64,000 nucleotides of DNA from Orthonyx spaldingii (GCA_013397795.1 VZTJ01000295.1:1093813-1157812); one strand, 5' to 3'; positions 46,950 to 60,900 are shown, counted from the stretch's first letter. Numbers and translations are program-made. The notes: generated by a model not told the origin, from the sequence alone.

Positions 46950-48351
46950 TGTAGTGGTTTGAGTTCGTTCACCTGAGTTTTTTGGTTAAACGCCAGCACA
47001 CTTACCAGATTTTATTTAATTTTGCTGTGAGATAAGGATTAGGAGTAGGTAAAGCAGGCTCAAACTTTAAAGAATATAAAGAAAGTTTATTAACAGACTA
47101 AAAAGGAGGAAAAAATTAAGAACCAGAACAAACCCATCAGAACACTTTTGCTCTTCCCACCTCTCTATTTTTTTCAATGACAATACAAAAAAACAACACT
47201 TTGACTTTCAGTTAGTTTACCACTTTTAAATTAGTCTTTTTTCAGTTATTTAGGGAGAGGGGTTTTCTCCTGCTTTACTATGTTGACTTCTTTACAAGAA
47301 ATACAGTTTTTATGGTTTTTAGCTTCACAACTAGTAGCCGCCCAGGAGAAAAAGATNNNNNNNNNNNNNNNNNNNNNNNNNNNNNNNNNNNNNNNNNNNN
47401 NNNNNNNNNNNNNNNNNNNNNNNNNNNNNNNNNNNNNNNNNNNNNNNNNNNNNNNNNNNNNNNNNNNNNNNNNNNNNNNNNNNNNNNNNNNNNNNNNNNN
47501 NNNNNNNNNNNNNNNNNNNNNNNNNNNNNNNNNNNNNNNNNNNNNNNNNNNNNNNNNNNNNNNNNNNNNNNNNNNNNNNNNNNNNNNNNNNNNNNNNNNN
47601 NNNNNNNNNNNNNNNNNNNNNNNNNNNNNNNNNNNNNNNNNNNNNNNNNNNNNNNNNNNNNNNNNNNNNNNNNNNNNNNNNNNNNNNNNNNNNNNNNNNN
47701 NNNNNNNNNNNNNNNNNNNNNNNNNNNNNNNNNNNNNNNNNNNNNNNNNNNNNNNNNNNNNNNNNNNNNNNNNNNNNNNNNNNNNNNNNNNNNNNNNNNN
47801 NNNNNNNNNNNNNNNNNNNNNNNNNNNNNNNNNNNNNNNNNNNNNNNNNNNNNNNNNNNNNNNNNNNNNNNNNNNNNNNNNNNNNNNNNNNNNNNNNNNN
47901 NNNNNNNNNNNNNNNNNNNNGGCCCGGAGGGAGCCGGCCCGGCTCTGCCCGCTGTAGTTAAAATGTTTTGCCCAGCAGCTGGAGATCTCAGGCCGGGTCC
48001 TCCCCCACGTTCAGCTGCACTGGTGCTGCAAACTCCCTTCCAAACCTCCCCCCCTCCCCGCTCTGAGGAGGGGAGGGGGGGGAAAGGGCAAGGGCCCAGC
48101 CTTACCAGAGAGAGAAGCACAGGACTTGCTTCTCTGGCAGCAACAGGACAGGAAAAGAGGGTTTTTTTCAGGTGTATCGCTCTTAAATATGGTTTTTTCC
48201 CTGGAGGCGGAACAACTTTTAATTGGATTATACACTCATCAATACTTAAAACTAACTGGTCACTGGCTCTGTTTCCCAGGAAGCAAGGTGTACTACTTCC
48301 TGCACCATAAGTCACTTGAAAGACTGACCCTTCCTGGGTAAACCCACGACA
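46950..48351. mobile_element. LTR-type insertion splitting the CR1, with internal assembly gap
   Basis: Interrupts the CR1 copy. Its ends are TGTAGTGG and CACGACA, the TG...CA ends of avian LTRs. The flanks are GCTCG (left) and GCTCC (right), consistent with a 4-5-bp target duplication with one change. About 1.4 kb long including 564 unsequenced bases; the right of the gap is GC-rich. No coding sequence is visible, so it is probably a solo LTR, but an internal region could hide in the gap. Confidence 0.7.
47357..47920. other. Assembly gap (564 Ns)
   Basis: Run of N. All open frames crossing it are artefacts. The following sequence starts in very GC-rich DNA, a usual cause of short-read gaps. 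Confidence 1.
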
Positions 48352-48592
48352 GCTCCCTTCAGGTACTGGAAGGCCACAATTAGGTCACCACAAAGTCTTC
48401 TCTTTTCCAGGCTGAACAATCCCAAATCTTTTCATCTTACAGAAAAGTTGGTCCATTCCTCTAATCAGCTTGGTGGCCCTGCTCTGGACTCACTCCAGCA
48501 GGTCCATGTCCCTCCTGTGCTGGGGACTGCAGACCTGGATACAGCACTCAAGGTGGGGTCTCATCAGAGAAGAGTAGAGGGGCCAAACAATT
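48352..48592 (-). mobile_element. CR1 LINE, continuation right of the insertion
   Basis: Continues the CR1 begun at 46645: GCTCCCTTCAGGTACTGGAA, then CAATTAGGTCACCAC, the GCTGAACAA segment, GGTCCATGTCCCTCCTGTGC and CAAGGTGGGGTCTCATCAGA. Joined, the two parts read as one CR1 3' fragment of about 545 bp. Confidence 0.9.
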
Positions 48593-49270
48593 ATCCAGCC
48601 AAACCATTTAATATTTTCTGGCCAGCACCATACTACAAGAAAACACACACCAGTGCTAGAATTTGGAGAAAGATCTGCGTCTCTTTAGGCTGTCCCCAAA
48701 CCTCATACTCCAGGGTGGATAAATTGTTTTGGTGTGCTCTCAGATCCAAGTTCTCCTCCAGCTGATATAAATGGAAGAGTGACAGTGTTTGTGGTTGGTA
48801 CAAATAGTTATTAATTTCTTTTCATCTGTTCCAACACAAACTTTCACACATTTGTTCAGGTAATGGACACATGCCCAACCATAAAGCAGTAACGGGTGAG
48901 CAGCAAAGATGCCTAAGGGAAAGAGTTTCCAGGGGGACTACTCTGAGTACTGGGGCTGGTTCAGTGACATAATCTGGCTTCAGCCTTCCTTTTGTAGGAT
49001 CCATGGATATGTGAGGATCTCTATGACTTCCTGCAGCACTAAGCTGAACCTTGGATAGTTTTTGCTTGATGTCTGCTATGTAGCCATATCAGCTTCCTTA
49101 AAGCTGTGTTTAACAGAATTGTTTATGATTCTAGACTTCACATCTTAGCAGTATCTTGCATTAACAAGGAAACTAGTACTTTGTCAGTGGAGAAAATATG
49201 GAAGTGGTACCATATATCTCCCTAATCACTACTTTTTGTGCCATGCTTGCTGTTTTCTTCTTGACTGCTT
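48593..49270. other. Intergenic, nothing recognised
   Basis: No exon or known repeat was seen between the CR1 copy and the AAAC repeat. Confidence 0.45.
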
Positions 49271-49395
49271 AGTTAAAAAACAAACAAACAAACAAAAAAA
49301 CCAACAACAACAATAACAAAACCCAAAACAAACAAACAAACAAAACCACAACAAAACAAAAAGGATAAAAAGAAAAAAAAAGTAAAAATACAAAA
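49271..49395. repeat. (AAAC)n-rich low-complexity tract
   Basis: Repeated AAAC, AAC and AAAAC units over about 120 bp, all purine/C on the plus strand. Confidence 0.9.
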
Positions 49396-52300
49396 AGATT
49401 GTGCTATGCTCTTACAGAAAAATCCCGAGTAGAGACAAGATACTGCAAGGAACTTCCAGCAGTCCTCTGTACCCTGTGTTGAAGGGCCAGGTGTGCTAAG
49501 TCTCCTGTGGCCAGTCCTACTGTTCCCATATAGGACTGAAGGTACACATAGTCCTAAGAGAGTAGCACAGGTACATAGAGTCATGACTTGGCTGCTCCAT
49601 GGATCATCATTTAGTGGGAGTCCACAGGATGCCGGTAAAAATGGTAAGAAAGCAGGAGTATTGTTCTTTGTGTAAAAAACTTACAGCCATTAACTTCTAA
49701 TACTTCTTTGATATTTTAAGGGAGTTCTTTTAGAATAATGAAAAGTGGCTTTTGAGAAGTAGTCCAGCCAGCTGACTTTTTATGGGAAATAAACAGGTTC
49801 TATGTGAACAGCTGTGGCAGCTGCTTCATTTAGTTTCTGTTCCCCAGTGGCTGTCTAGTGCCTGAAATAAATCATCATCCGTTATCCTCAGCAGGATTAA
49901 CAGTCATGAATTCTCAAAAAGGAGCAACTGATAGGCAGCCCATGGGGGAGTGCTGTTGGAGGGATCAGTAGGCAAATTTAATGGAAAATTTTCCTCAATT
50001 ATACTTAACTAAAGGCAAACAAGAGGATGACTAAAGTCTGCTTTACTGAAACTGAGATGTCTAGTTATTCATCTCAAAAGGGATAAATCTCCACAGCAGC
50101 AGTCAGTGAGATTTCTGGGTGGTATTTAAGTTATTTAGAGTATATATAATTTTTTCCTCTTTTTTTCTTATTTTTTTTTCTCAAAGATTACACATTTATG
50201 GTTTGAAGAGGTCAAAACACAGGCCTAGTTCACGTATTGATAGAAGGCTTGGTTGGTTGTTACTGGAGCCAAACCAATTTATCATGTTTAAATAAATTCA
50301 GGACACATTGACTTTTTTTTCATGCCATTATCAACTCAATCTATTGCTCTGTGACACTGAAAGTGATCCAATAAAATAATGAAATTATTAATATGCTAAC
50401 TTTCTTTACATCTGAAAGCTAATTTTAAATTTTATTTTTTTTTAAGATCATTTGGACTTCACCTCTAATTCATTTAGTAAAGGTCTAAGCCTGCATGTCT
50501 GTTATAAATGTTCTCTCACACTGGCTCTGCTTCTGTTCTCACTCAGATAATACAGTGGAAACTCTCACTGACTTCAGTAATAGCAGAGCCAGGCCAGTAT
50601 TCACTATAGTTGTATATCTCACAAGTATTTAAGCCATATCACAGAATTTTTTTACTTTTTTTTTTTTTAATTTCAGCTTTAACCATCTAATTGTTTTTTC
50701 CCTGTTTTATTTGCCAACCATACCATTTTGACTTAAGAAAATCAAAATTCTCAACTAAAACTGAAGGTGAGATGAAATAAAGCCAGAGAGATGCTCATCA
50801 ATCTCAGTGAATTCTAGTAAAGCAAATTAACGGTGAGTGCTGGTGAGAACAATTTCTCTATATGAACACTCATTAATGGATGTGTGTGAACAGACTCTAA
50901 ATAAGTTGGTGATGTGGCAATGAGTTCTGGTATACCAAACTTGTACCACTGTTAATCAGAATATTGCTGAAATGGGGATCAAATCACAGCATTAAAAGGT
51001 TATATTGCATCTTTATGGAATGGACGTGTACAGAGCCTCAGCTCCTGGGAACTTCCAGAATTTCCTATATGCAATGAATATCACTTGCAGAGGATCAGTA
51101 TAGATCCATTCCTTTACATTCTCAACAGACTTGAGAAGGATAAGAACTCAGAAGTGCATGAATCAAGAATGCACTGGAAAATGTAAGAGGTAGAGATCAG
51201 TGGAGTAATTGAAAGCAAGAAAACACGATCATGGGTAGTATTCTGTCTGTGTGAAGATGTCTTTGCACGGAATGTTGTGGATAGTATCATATAAACCTCT
51301 AATTATTGCTTGATACAATTACTATGGCAATCAAGATCACACAGGCAATATTAGAGGAAACTGCCAAATTATTGGTACCTTGCCTTGAAATTAACCACTG
51401 TAAAAGTTTGCTGCACAATTAGAATTAAAAAAAAACCAAACCCATAAAAAGAACCCTTAACTATAACCATTTATAGCAGGTGGGAAAAGAATCAGTCTTT
51501 CTGTTATCTTGAAGTCCTGAGTTTCAATTAGCATGATATTAAGTGGTAGTTTTCCATATCAAGTGATAATTTTCAGCTACAACAAAGAGCACAGAACCTA
51601 TAATTTAATGGAAAGAAATCTGTCTCAGTAAAGGAATCACCTTCAACCTGATCCTTCATTACATGGATAACACTTGGTATGCACACTGACAGTCAAAAAT
51701 AAGCAACAGTGCAAGTAAAGGCTTGTTTCACACAGTGCACATCACTGAAATTAACTTCTGAAACAACTAAATTCTCACAGGCTGTGGGGGTAATTTTCAA
51801 GTGCATTTAAATCCTACTTTGAAAAATGAGGTAGCATGCAGTTATAAGTTGTATTCAGCAACAACATTGCTCAGTCAGTCCAGGCTTTTTCATGGCTGAA
51901 ACTTTTTACCCCTTGTCATCCTGAAATGCTTTCATCTCCTGCAGCCTCTATGGACAGATCTCAGTTCTGCTTCACATGGAGTTAGAATCCCTCATTCTGG
52001 AAGGAGAATGCACAGGAAATCCTATGTGTTGATTACTTTTGGATGTCCTCACAACTTTCTCTTTCCTATACACTGACAAGATAAACAAATCTCCTGCTGC
52101 AGACTAGGGAAAAATGTTATAGCATCTGAGTACAAGAACTAAAGGCATATTTTTATGTGACACAGAGGCAAATATGAAATCTCCGCAGCTGAAATCACTC
52201 ATGTAAGGCTTGGCTGAGCACATGTTGCTGTTCCCCAGAACTGTACACCACAACATTCTCATTTGTAAGCAGTAGACTCAATGGATGGCATGTTGTATGG

Positions 52301-52436
52301 TGTTGTTTCTCCCTACAAACATTTTTAAAGTTGATTGTGCTTTGCTAAAAGCACTTAATACAGCTGAATGGGCCGTTGTTCATTGTAACAGCATGTGGTT
52401 TTGTGAAAAGCCCAGGGTGATTGCATGAGAGGTGGA
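49396..52436. other. Intergenic, nothing recognised
   Basis: A/T-rich DNA with T-runs near 50150-50180 and 50650. No gene, RNA or repeat family identified. Confidence 0.45.
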
Positions 52437-52590
52437 ATCCACAGACCTTGCAATAGATTGGTCAGAGCATGGTGTGCATAACCAAGCCAAGGTCATGGGT
52501 TCTTCACTTAAGAGCTGGATCAGTGGTCCTTGTGGTCCCTTCCAGCTCAGAATGTTCTGTGTGTGGGATTCTGTGTAATACTGTCTCACA
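52437..52590 (+). mobile_element. Second tRNA-Ile-derived SINE, diverged
   Basis: Contains GATTGGTCAGAGCATGGTG and CCAAGGTCATGGGTTC (tRNA-Ile A- and B-box remnants; the B-box end is deleted), then CACTTAAGAGCTGGATCAGT and CCCTTCCAGCTCAGAATG, the same tail as the copy at 322-472. Confidence 0.75.
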
Positions 52591-53560
52591 CACTTTCAGA
52601 TGAATAGATGTGGCAAACATCCTGAAAACTTCAGCTTCTCCCTTCTCCTTGATTACCCTCTCACATCTATACCTGCTCCTCTCACTAGGCTCAGCTTCCT
52701 CTTCTGCAGCTACCAGCTGGGCAAAAAGCAACCCGTGCCAGTGCTGGCCCCAAGCATATTTGTACTGATTAGCCAGCTAGTAAGCCAAACTAGACATGTT
52801 TGGACTCACATAGAAGCCTTTTCTTCTTGGAGTTGCTGATTTTAGCCTTTTCCCTCAAGCTAACCTGCCAGTTTCATGAAACTTGCAGAATCTTTATATC
52901 TTTGTGGATTGTTTCATCATTTCTGCTGAAGTGGGCTACAAGGTTATGGGGAGATGCAGTGGGCAGGCCAGTAGAGAGGATGCAAGTGTCTCCTTACTGA
53001 AGTCTGTTTGGCTTCAGGTGTAAATATATTTTATTAAGTATTGTTGGCATTCTTCAGTACAAAATAACTTCTCAGTATTAACTTTTCTTGATAGTAAATA
53101 CCACGAATAGTTTTAGAGTGGTGGCTCTCCATTCTCTCTTCTACAATGTTTTCCACTCTTTGAAAAAGGTTGCCCAGCCTTGCCTTATTGTACTCCTACA
53201 TAGTCTTGTGAGATGATAAGCAGCCTTGTTGTAATGCTGTACTCCACTTATTTTCACATATCAAACTTTAATAAGATATTTGAAGCATTAATCAATAAAT
53301 CAGTGGACTCCTTGAAACTCTACAAAGTGGAAATTCCCAGGTGAGAGTTGAGGCTTGTAGTTCCTGCACCATAAGAAGCTAAAGGCAGTGAGAATATTTT
53401 AATAAAATATCACCTCATATTTATTTTTTTAAATGACTTCTATTGATCACCGTCAGGGAAAAGACACTACATTAGACACACTTTGATCTGATCTGATAGG
53501 TTCCAAAGTACTATGAATGAAAAAACCACACAATATTGAAAGAAAGCTGGGTTCTTTAAA
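52591..53560. other. Intergenic, nothing recognised
   Basis: No supported gene or repeat. Confidence 0.45.
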
Positions 53561-53665
53561 CATAGAGTCACAGAATCATGGAATATCCTGACTTCTAAGG
53601 ACCCCACAAGGATCATTGAAGTCCAGCTCCTAGTCCTGTACAGGACAACCCCAAGAACCACAGAA
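53561..53665 (-). mobile_element. CR1 LINE 3' fragment
   Basis: CATAGAGTCACAGAATCATG then ACCCCACAAGGATCATTGAA and GTCCTGTACAGGACAACCCC, the reverse complement of a CR1 3' end. Confidence 0.8.
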
Positions 53666-56600
53666 TAAAAGCAGATAAATTAATAGAATCCATATTTTTT
53701 TTTTTTTTAAATTATCAGTACTGAACCTGTGTATTTAAAATAAAGTTTGTTTCCTATATAGTTTGCAGATTTAATTTTTTTTCTGCATCTTTCTTGGGAA
53801 AAGTAGATTATATCTTAGATTATGTCTATTAAAAAATTGAATGGAAAAGTAATGTACTTGACAGGTACATGGGACTCTGAGAAAGGTAGAATCATGGCTA
53901 CAGATCCTATACTACAGCTCCATGGCTACAGAATCTATATTACTGAGCAGGCTGTACATGAGAGTAGTTAAACTGTCTGTACTTAGTCTAATTATGTTAA
54001 ACAGATATGGGGGAGAATATTTTAATTTGTAAATTGCTTTTTATCTGTGACACAGAACAAGAGGCTGCTCAGGTTGTATGGACAAGATCTGGACAGAAGA
54101 GCTCTCAGTGCAAATACATGCAAAGTGCATGCACAAATGTCTGCTGTATTACAAATGATACTATATTTTTACAGTTATTCCATTTTTCATAATTTTAAAA
54201 ATTACAGGAAGAGTGATTAAGATCTAGGATGTCTTGGTGAAATCTCTGTGTGCATGAAGGCCCCACTCCTGAAACAGTGGGGTGGAATTCAATCTCAGTG
54301 GATTCACCATAGGAAGCCAAGAGATTTTGTCTCAGGAACAGTGTTGGGAATTTAGCTTGGTCCTTAGTGGAACGGAGGCACTGTTTCTCTATAGGAAAGG
54401 TGGTGGTGCAGAGTGGGGTTACACAGTGAGGGAGCAGACTGCTCTGCTCTGAGCTGACCACAGCTGGTGTACATTAAAAGGGAATGCTGTGCTGTGAAGC
54501 TCAAGGGCATGAACTGTGTGGATCGTCCAGAGTGTAATGCCCTTTCAGGATAATTTAGGGCTGCAGCCTAAGTAGCCTGGATAGCCTCAGGAGGTTGGAT
54601 TCAGCAGCTGCTCAGCCTCCTCTGCAGTGGTCACAGAACTGGGACAACTGGCTACCACCACCTCATATATCATCCAAATTAAAAAAAAAAAATTCTTAAA
54701 TTATTTGTACCAAACTCATAGAATGGAAGAGGAGCAAATCAACAAAGGATTAAAGTGCTTTGAAAAAACCCAGACTGGCTAATTAAGTGAATACTATTTA
54801 AAAGGTTTTTGGCTTTTGGAAGGCTTCTCTGAAAGGTTTCAAACTACTAACAGAGGATGGTGCCTCTGTTATAAAACTGCTATAGACAAGAAATAGGGGA
54901 TCCTGCCTCTTACACTCCCCTCAAACACATGGGAGTGTTTGCCTTTCATTTGGCTAAAGTGTAAATAAGAAGATCACCCTTTATGAGACCACATAACTAT
55001 ATTCATTCTTATGGTATAACCCTAGCAGGCTTAGATTGTGGATTATGCAGCCACCTGAAGTCAAACTCTCTCTTAGCCATCAAATAACACTATTTTCATG
55101 AAATGAAGTAAATATTTTTTGTTGCAAGTGAAATGTGCCTCCCTCAGTATCCCTGTCATGAAACTGAAAGACGTTCAAATGAAGCAGCTTTCAGCTCTTC
55201 TGAAAGCTGCTGTATACTCCTGGCATTACAGTCTGTGTTTGTATCCTCCAGAACTGGTCTATAAACTCCACCTCAGTTTAAAGGATTTTAGGAATTATTG
55301 CTTGAAGCTATTTGCATTCAAACAGAGAAGGTGAAAGAGTTACATGAGCCTTAGTTTATTATTTTCTGTAGTAACTACTAGTACTTTTCTCTCTTAATTT
55401 TAGATGTTGAGACTGCTCTCATCGGTGCTCACACTCTTGCTCTGCATCAGCTGTGTCCAGGCTCCAAAGACATTTGCAACCTTTGTGTGTATGCAGACAT
55501 ATCAGTTTACTCAGTCTTGCAGATTCTAGTATTCTAAACTCTAATACTCGAAAAAATTAGTGCACAAAATTCAAGCCTCATGTATGTTCTGCATCATCAG
55601 CTCAGGACAAGATTTGTTTGTTCACCCCATACAAACTGCAACCTCACTGTGTAGATACTTGATCATCAGAAGAGTCTGAGTGGTAACAAAGGAAAAGAAA
55701 ACGGCAGCAGAGAATGTGTATCTTAATTTGTGCAGGAGTTCTCTTTTTTCTTTGCTCTGAGTTAATTTAATTTTCATTAGCTGCTTCCAAACCCATAACT
55801 TACCCTGCATCTCAGGGTTGCCACATTTCAGATGATTTCTGACTGTGGTTGCCCAGCTGAACTCCTATTGCTTTGTTTCCAGACTCTCATATTTCTCAGC
55901 CCTTTCCAAATTGTGGAACTACTGCCCCTATTGCAGGGAAGAGCTCAACTGAAGGGAAAACACAAGCTTGCTGTCCCTTTTTTCAGGCACAAACATGAGT
56001 TTGGGACAAGAGGAATGGCATTCTTGATATTTATGCACAATTAACCCAGAAGACTGAGTTTGAACAGTGAGTTTTGTCATGCAACTCATAATATCATAGG
56101 ATTTCCTGAAAGAACTATAGGGAAACAGGAGCTTTCTTCTATTTTTAAGTCAACAGGAAAGCTGTATGAAAACCGAACAATTTGGTCTGATGAGCAAGGG
56201 TTAGTTTTCGCATGGGTTAGCTTGGCTTATGAGAAATTCTCTGGATTTGCAAATTTGACTTAAAATAATTGTGTAACCTAAAGAATGATGTAGAGGTTCC
56301 TTTCATACTCATTTGAGGAAATACTGAAGGAAAGAGGTAAACAGAAACAGAAGAGAATTCACAGTTAGAAAAAACCTCCAATTTATTTAGCTAAAAGAAG
56401 TATGATTATTTTATTCTACAAAGTAGGTTTTGATTAGTGTTTGCTGATCATATATGGAGCAACAATATTTGTCATCTACTATAAGGGATGTACTGAATTA
56501 TAGAAAGAATTTATGTAATATGTAGGTAACAGACCCAGCACATATCAGGTATATGATCTGCGGGTGGAATTGAATCAGAGCTACAAAAGGTAAGTTTGAG

Positions 56601-57606
56601 TATTATTTTTCCTTGTAAACCATGGTCTCGGCAGCCTTGGTGCACTGGATTGACTTCCTCCAACAACAGCTCTCAGGCTGGTTTGAGGGCAATGCTTCAG
56701 GGTTCTACAAGGAAATCTTGCGGAGTAACTAACATGGAAGAGCTGACATGATAATTTAAGCAGTTAGATTTTCTCATTCTAATTCAAAATAGTGAGGGAA
56801 TGCCTGGAAGGTATTCAGATTTTAGAGCTTCATTTAGTAAAGAAGAAAACATGTTGCAAATTCACTCCTACACCATTACATTTCAATCTTTAAAATATAA
56901 GTTTGCTCTCTGTTCTTTTAACCTACGTTTGGAACACTATCTCAAAATTGGAGAAAATATATACTTTGATGTCAATCATTTCAGGCTCTGAGGAGTTCTG
57001 TATCAAAGATTTCAAAAGAAACTTCTTATTAATGAATCCCAGGTCATTTGCTAGTATACAGAGCTGCATTTCGTAGTTGCAAGGTTGTTCATTAAAAGTA
57101 CAACTGTACCAATTTTTACACAGATTTCAGGTTCTCAGTTCTTAGTTCTCCAAAGTAACAATTGCTCCTAAGCTAAAGTCAGAGCAGTAGTAGGGGCTCA
57201 CTTATTACACACTCAGAAGCAAAGAATGATTACATTCACACCTGGTGGAATCTATTGCAGCACACCAGAAAATCTCACTGGTGCAAGAATCATGCTGCTA
57301 AAAATGCCAGCACTTTGGTTCTCATTTTTAACATCCTTTCCAGAATTAGGCAGATAAAAGTGAAGAATACCTTTCCATTCACCTCCTGCAGTACAAGTTT
57401 CACAGCTTTCTTCTCTTGGTTTTTAACTTATCTTGCTGTTTTACCTACTATGCTCCAGATTACTGGTTAAATCAAATTTCATTTGGAAATCTAACAAATG
57501 AGTTACATGATAGACATGTTGCATACACTCAGTTTCCAGGCCATTAATACAGTCAACAGACTCAGGTCAGTTAGAGACACTATTTACCAGTTTAATAGAC
57601 CTTAGA
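53666..57606. other. Intergenic, nothing recognised
   Basis: A/T-rich, unique-looking sequence with no exon signature that I could support. Confidence 0.45.
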
Positions 57607-57955
57607 ATCTCATTATTTCGAGGGGTCATTAAGCTTCCAGACAATTTCTTGATTTCTAACAAATGGAGGGTTTGCATACAAGTTATTTGAAAAGGCAGCG
57701 TGATGGCATTTGCCATAAGACAGGCATTTATCATCACCTGAAGACACTGACTGAGCAGCTAGCCTCTGACAGTTTACCTCCTGCATCCTTGTTCCTCCCC
57801 CTGCATTATGCCTACAAGAGCCTTCATTTACATGATTTACAGAGGTGTGATGCATGCTAATAGTTTCGTGCTGGCGTGGGCCTTTGAAGACATGCAGTTC
57901 AACAATGGCGCTAAATATTCTTATTTTAGTCAGCCCAGCCTTAATTTCAAGTGAC
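57607..57955. promoter_or_regulatory. Candidate conserved non-coding element / far-upstream enhancer
   Basis: A 350-bp stretch of balanced, non-repetitive sequence including GGCAGCGTGATGGCATTTGC, GATGCATGCTAATAGTTTCG (octamer-like ATGCTAAT) and CAATGGCGCTAAATATTC, of the texture seen in vertebrate conserved non-coding elements. Its minus-strand open frame of 114 codons shows no domain. It sits about 14.7-15 kb upstream of the inferred COL1A2 start; in mouse the far-upstream COL1A2 enhancer spans about -13.5 to -19.5 kb. The call is a visual inference, not a measured conservation. Confidence 0.3.
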
Positions 57956-60900
57956 ACAGAAATGTTAATGTTTTAGCACAAGCAGACTTTGTGTCTGAGC
58001 CCTAATGCCAGTCAGAACCTTTGTGTCTATTCACTCAGCCTACCTACACCTGGGGCATTACATCTCTCCAAGAAATTAATATTTCAAGAGCTATCTTTCA
58101 TTCATCACCTATACACTCCTCTTAGACTGCTTACCACAGTTGTATGGGATCCTTGAATATTTAGACTTCCACCAAGTAGAATGTCAGGCCTTATTTATGA
58201 CTGAGTTGGTATAACAACAAGGTTGGGAAAAGGCATTCTTACTATCTGAATTCAATAGTGGATGTAATTCAACTTTTCAGCCATCTTCCCACTACAAAGG
58301 TGTCTGCAGAGGTTGTCTGGTCATTAAAATGCCACTTAGAAGATGTCGTCTTGATGACCTGCCCTTTATTAGTCAGTTCTAAAGAAATTTGTGGCTGATT
58401 ATGGTTCTGAAGGCCTGAGACATTAGCTTTGATACAGCAAGGTGGTTGTGCTCTAGCTATTTTTTGTATTTCTTACATATACTTCTTAATGAGTTTGACA
58501 GAAAAGGATTATATTGTCACTTGAAGAGGTTTTGCTCGTCAAGTAAGGCTATTAAAGAACCAAAGCAAACAGGAAGCCCCTGTCTTCAAGTCCTAATTTG
58601 AACAACATGTGTGTCCACAGAGAACCACCTAACAACTATTTTTCTATATGATCAGGCCGCTCAGGGATTTGCAGAAGTCCCTTGGGTAGGCAGAATGTAA
58701 ACATATCTGGCATTTCAATTCAGGGATAGAACACAAAGTGGAGGGAAAAGATGCTGAGAGGGGCCTAGAGGGGTTATGGCCAAGGTTAGGAGATGGCTTA
58801 AGGCAGCCCTTCTGCCTTCCAAGTAAGCCTGTGTGTATGTATGCATGCATGTGTGATATAATCTTTCTTGAGGTCCAGTCCTGCTTGTATTACCACCTTT
58901 CAAAGAAAACAGCACTTTAGAAGTGTCCATAACTTCTGGATTTTCCCCATAATAAATAAATGTTCCAGGACTTGTCCCATAATTAGCTGCCCTGAGTTCT
59001 CATATACTTTCTGCACTGCACATAAGTATATAATAAACTGGGTGCTATTTGGTGGGAAAACAGCTAGGCTCACTGAGATAGCATGGAAAAGAGACAGGGG
59101 AAGGTGAGGTGCTTTGTGAAATAGCTGCTGTTCGTCTGGCACCAAATATCTGTCTCTCTTCTGATGGGCTGGGAGCTGCAGCCGTGAGAGAAGCAGGAGC
59201 AATGTGCTGTGTGGGAAAGGCTGCAGCGGGTCATGAGCGGAGCTGCAGTGGCAGGCAGAGGCGGCGAGTGGATACAAACACTGTTGTGCACTGGGCCTCA
59301 CTTTCCATTTCATTTCTGCGTTGTTCTCTGTGAGGTGCTTAACACAACTGGGTCTGCACAGCTGACAATGGACCACTGCAAATCCTGGATGTGAAGTGGG
59401 TTGGCTTGCTCCAGCTTATACAGAACATTCTTCACTTCCTTTTCTATAAGCTCTTGTGTTTCACTTTTATGAGATATTAAAATTTCTTTACCATACTGTG
59501 TGAACTTTGATGGTAGATGAAGCATATACTACTCCTTGGAATAAAATACTCTGTAGTCACTGTAACTGGCAAAAGAAACACAAAGCCCTATCTGTCTTCA
59601 CAAGTCTTTATAGATAATATAAGCACAAAGATATGAACTGCTGCTTACAGGTGGTCTAACAAATGATCTGTCACCAGCTGAGCTGTGATCAGTGTCTCTG
59701 AGCATGACAAATAATCTGTGACAAACATGGGAAAATGAGATTACTTTATCTCTATTCCCTTAAGGGGTAAGGTAAATTTTATTAGTTTGCACTTTACACA
59801 ATCTGAGTGTATGCATATAGACAATGACATAAACAGTTGATATGTAAACATATCTTACCTAATTTGACTGTTTGTATGAATCTGTACCTGTGTCCATCTA
59901 AAACCATGGAACCGTGGAAGTTAACTGTTCTCTTTATGAGAGGGAGGACCTAAATCTGTACTGCATGTAATGGTTTGGTAAGTAAACAAATAAATGTAAT
60001 TATGTTTTTCCTTTGGTTTCAATAACAAGAAAACTCTGCCTGCCACACCAAAAGTTTTCTGTTGCTGTCTATATGGAGTGGTCAGCCTTTCCTTCAGAAC
60101 TTGTTGAAAGCTACTTTTTGATGGCTTGATCCCAAAATTTGTATTTTAAAAAAAAGCTGGAAAGCAAGAATTCTTCATAGCCAGCTATGAATCATCTCAT
60201 GTCCGTCTGAGAATGGAGTTAGGAAATCTAGGAAAGAGCCCATGTTTCCTCCTCATGTGTCATGCAACAGCCAGCACCCAAAGTGGTGACTGACTTTGGA
60301 CTGGTCTCCCTGCACTCAAGGAACTGAGGAGCTGCCGTTTTTCCCCAGCAGATTAGGCAGAGTGAAACTTCTGTCTAGTTGCCTGGCGCTTAAAGGTTCT
60401 AAAGCACCAGAGAAATCATGAGTCAGAATACACGCAAGGAATGTTTTCCAACCCAAATAGTTTATTTAAGAATAGTGCAGCACGAAGAATGGGGGCAGGG
60501 AGGAAGACGGGACGGCAGCTCAGACATTCTTATGATTTCAGTGTAAGTTTTTCATGTCCTGGGAGGAGCTAGTTTTCTTAACCCTCTCATTAGAAGTATC
60601 TGAATAACTTCAGGCAATGTCACAGACAATCAATGCATCCTTTTCTCACTACAACAGGGTCTATACTTCCATGGAGAGTCAGAGGAGGAGAATAAGGACA
60701 CAGTCTGACAATTACACTAGTTTTAATCTGGAGTAACTAGTAATCTAAATGTAATTTCTTCAGAGTGTCACTAGTCGGAGAATCAAAATTATCTGCATCC
60801 TTAGATATTCCTTTATGTCTGCTGCTGTCTCTATTAGTAGATTAATACTACAGTTGACTACTCCATGAATTCTACCCTAAAAACTCAGCATGTAAATCAC

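Noticed and set aside
47278..48315. Long open frames on both strands across 47.3-48.3 kb
   Set aside because: They consist mostly of the 564-N gap and are not real.
58900..59376. 158-codon minus-strand open frame
   Set aside because: Moderately GC-rich unique DNA, but no domain, signal peptide or splice context; not enough to call a gene.
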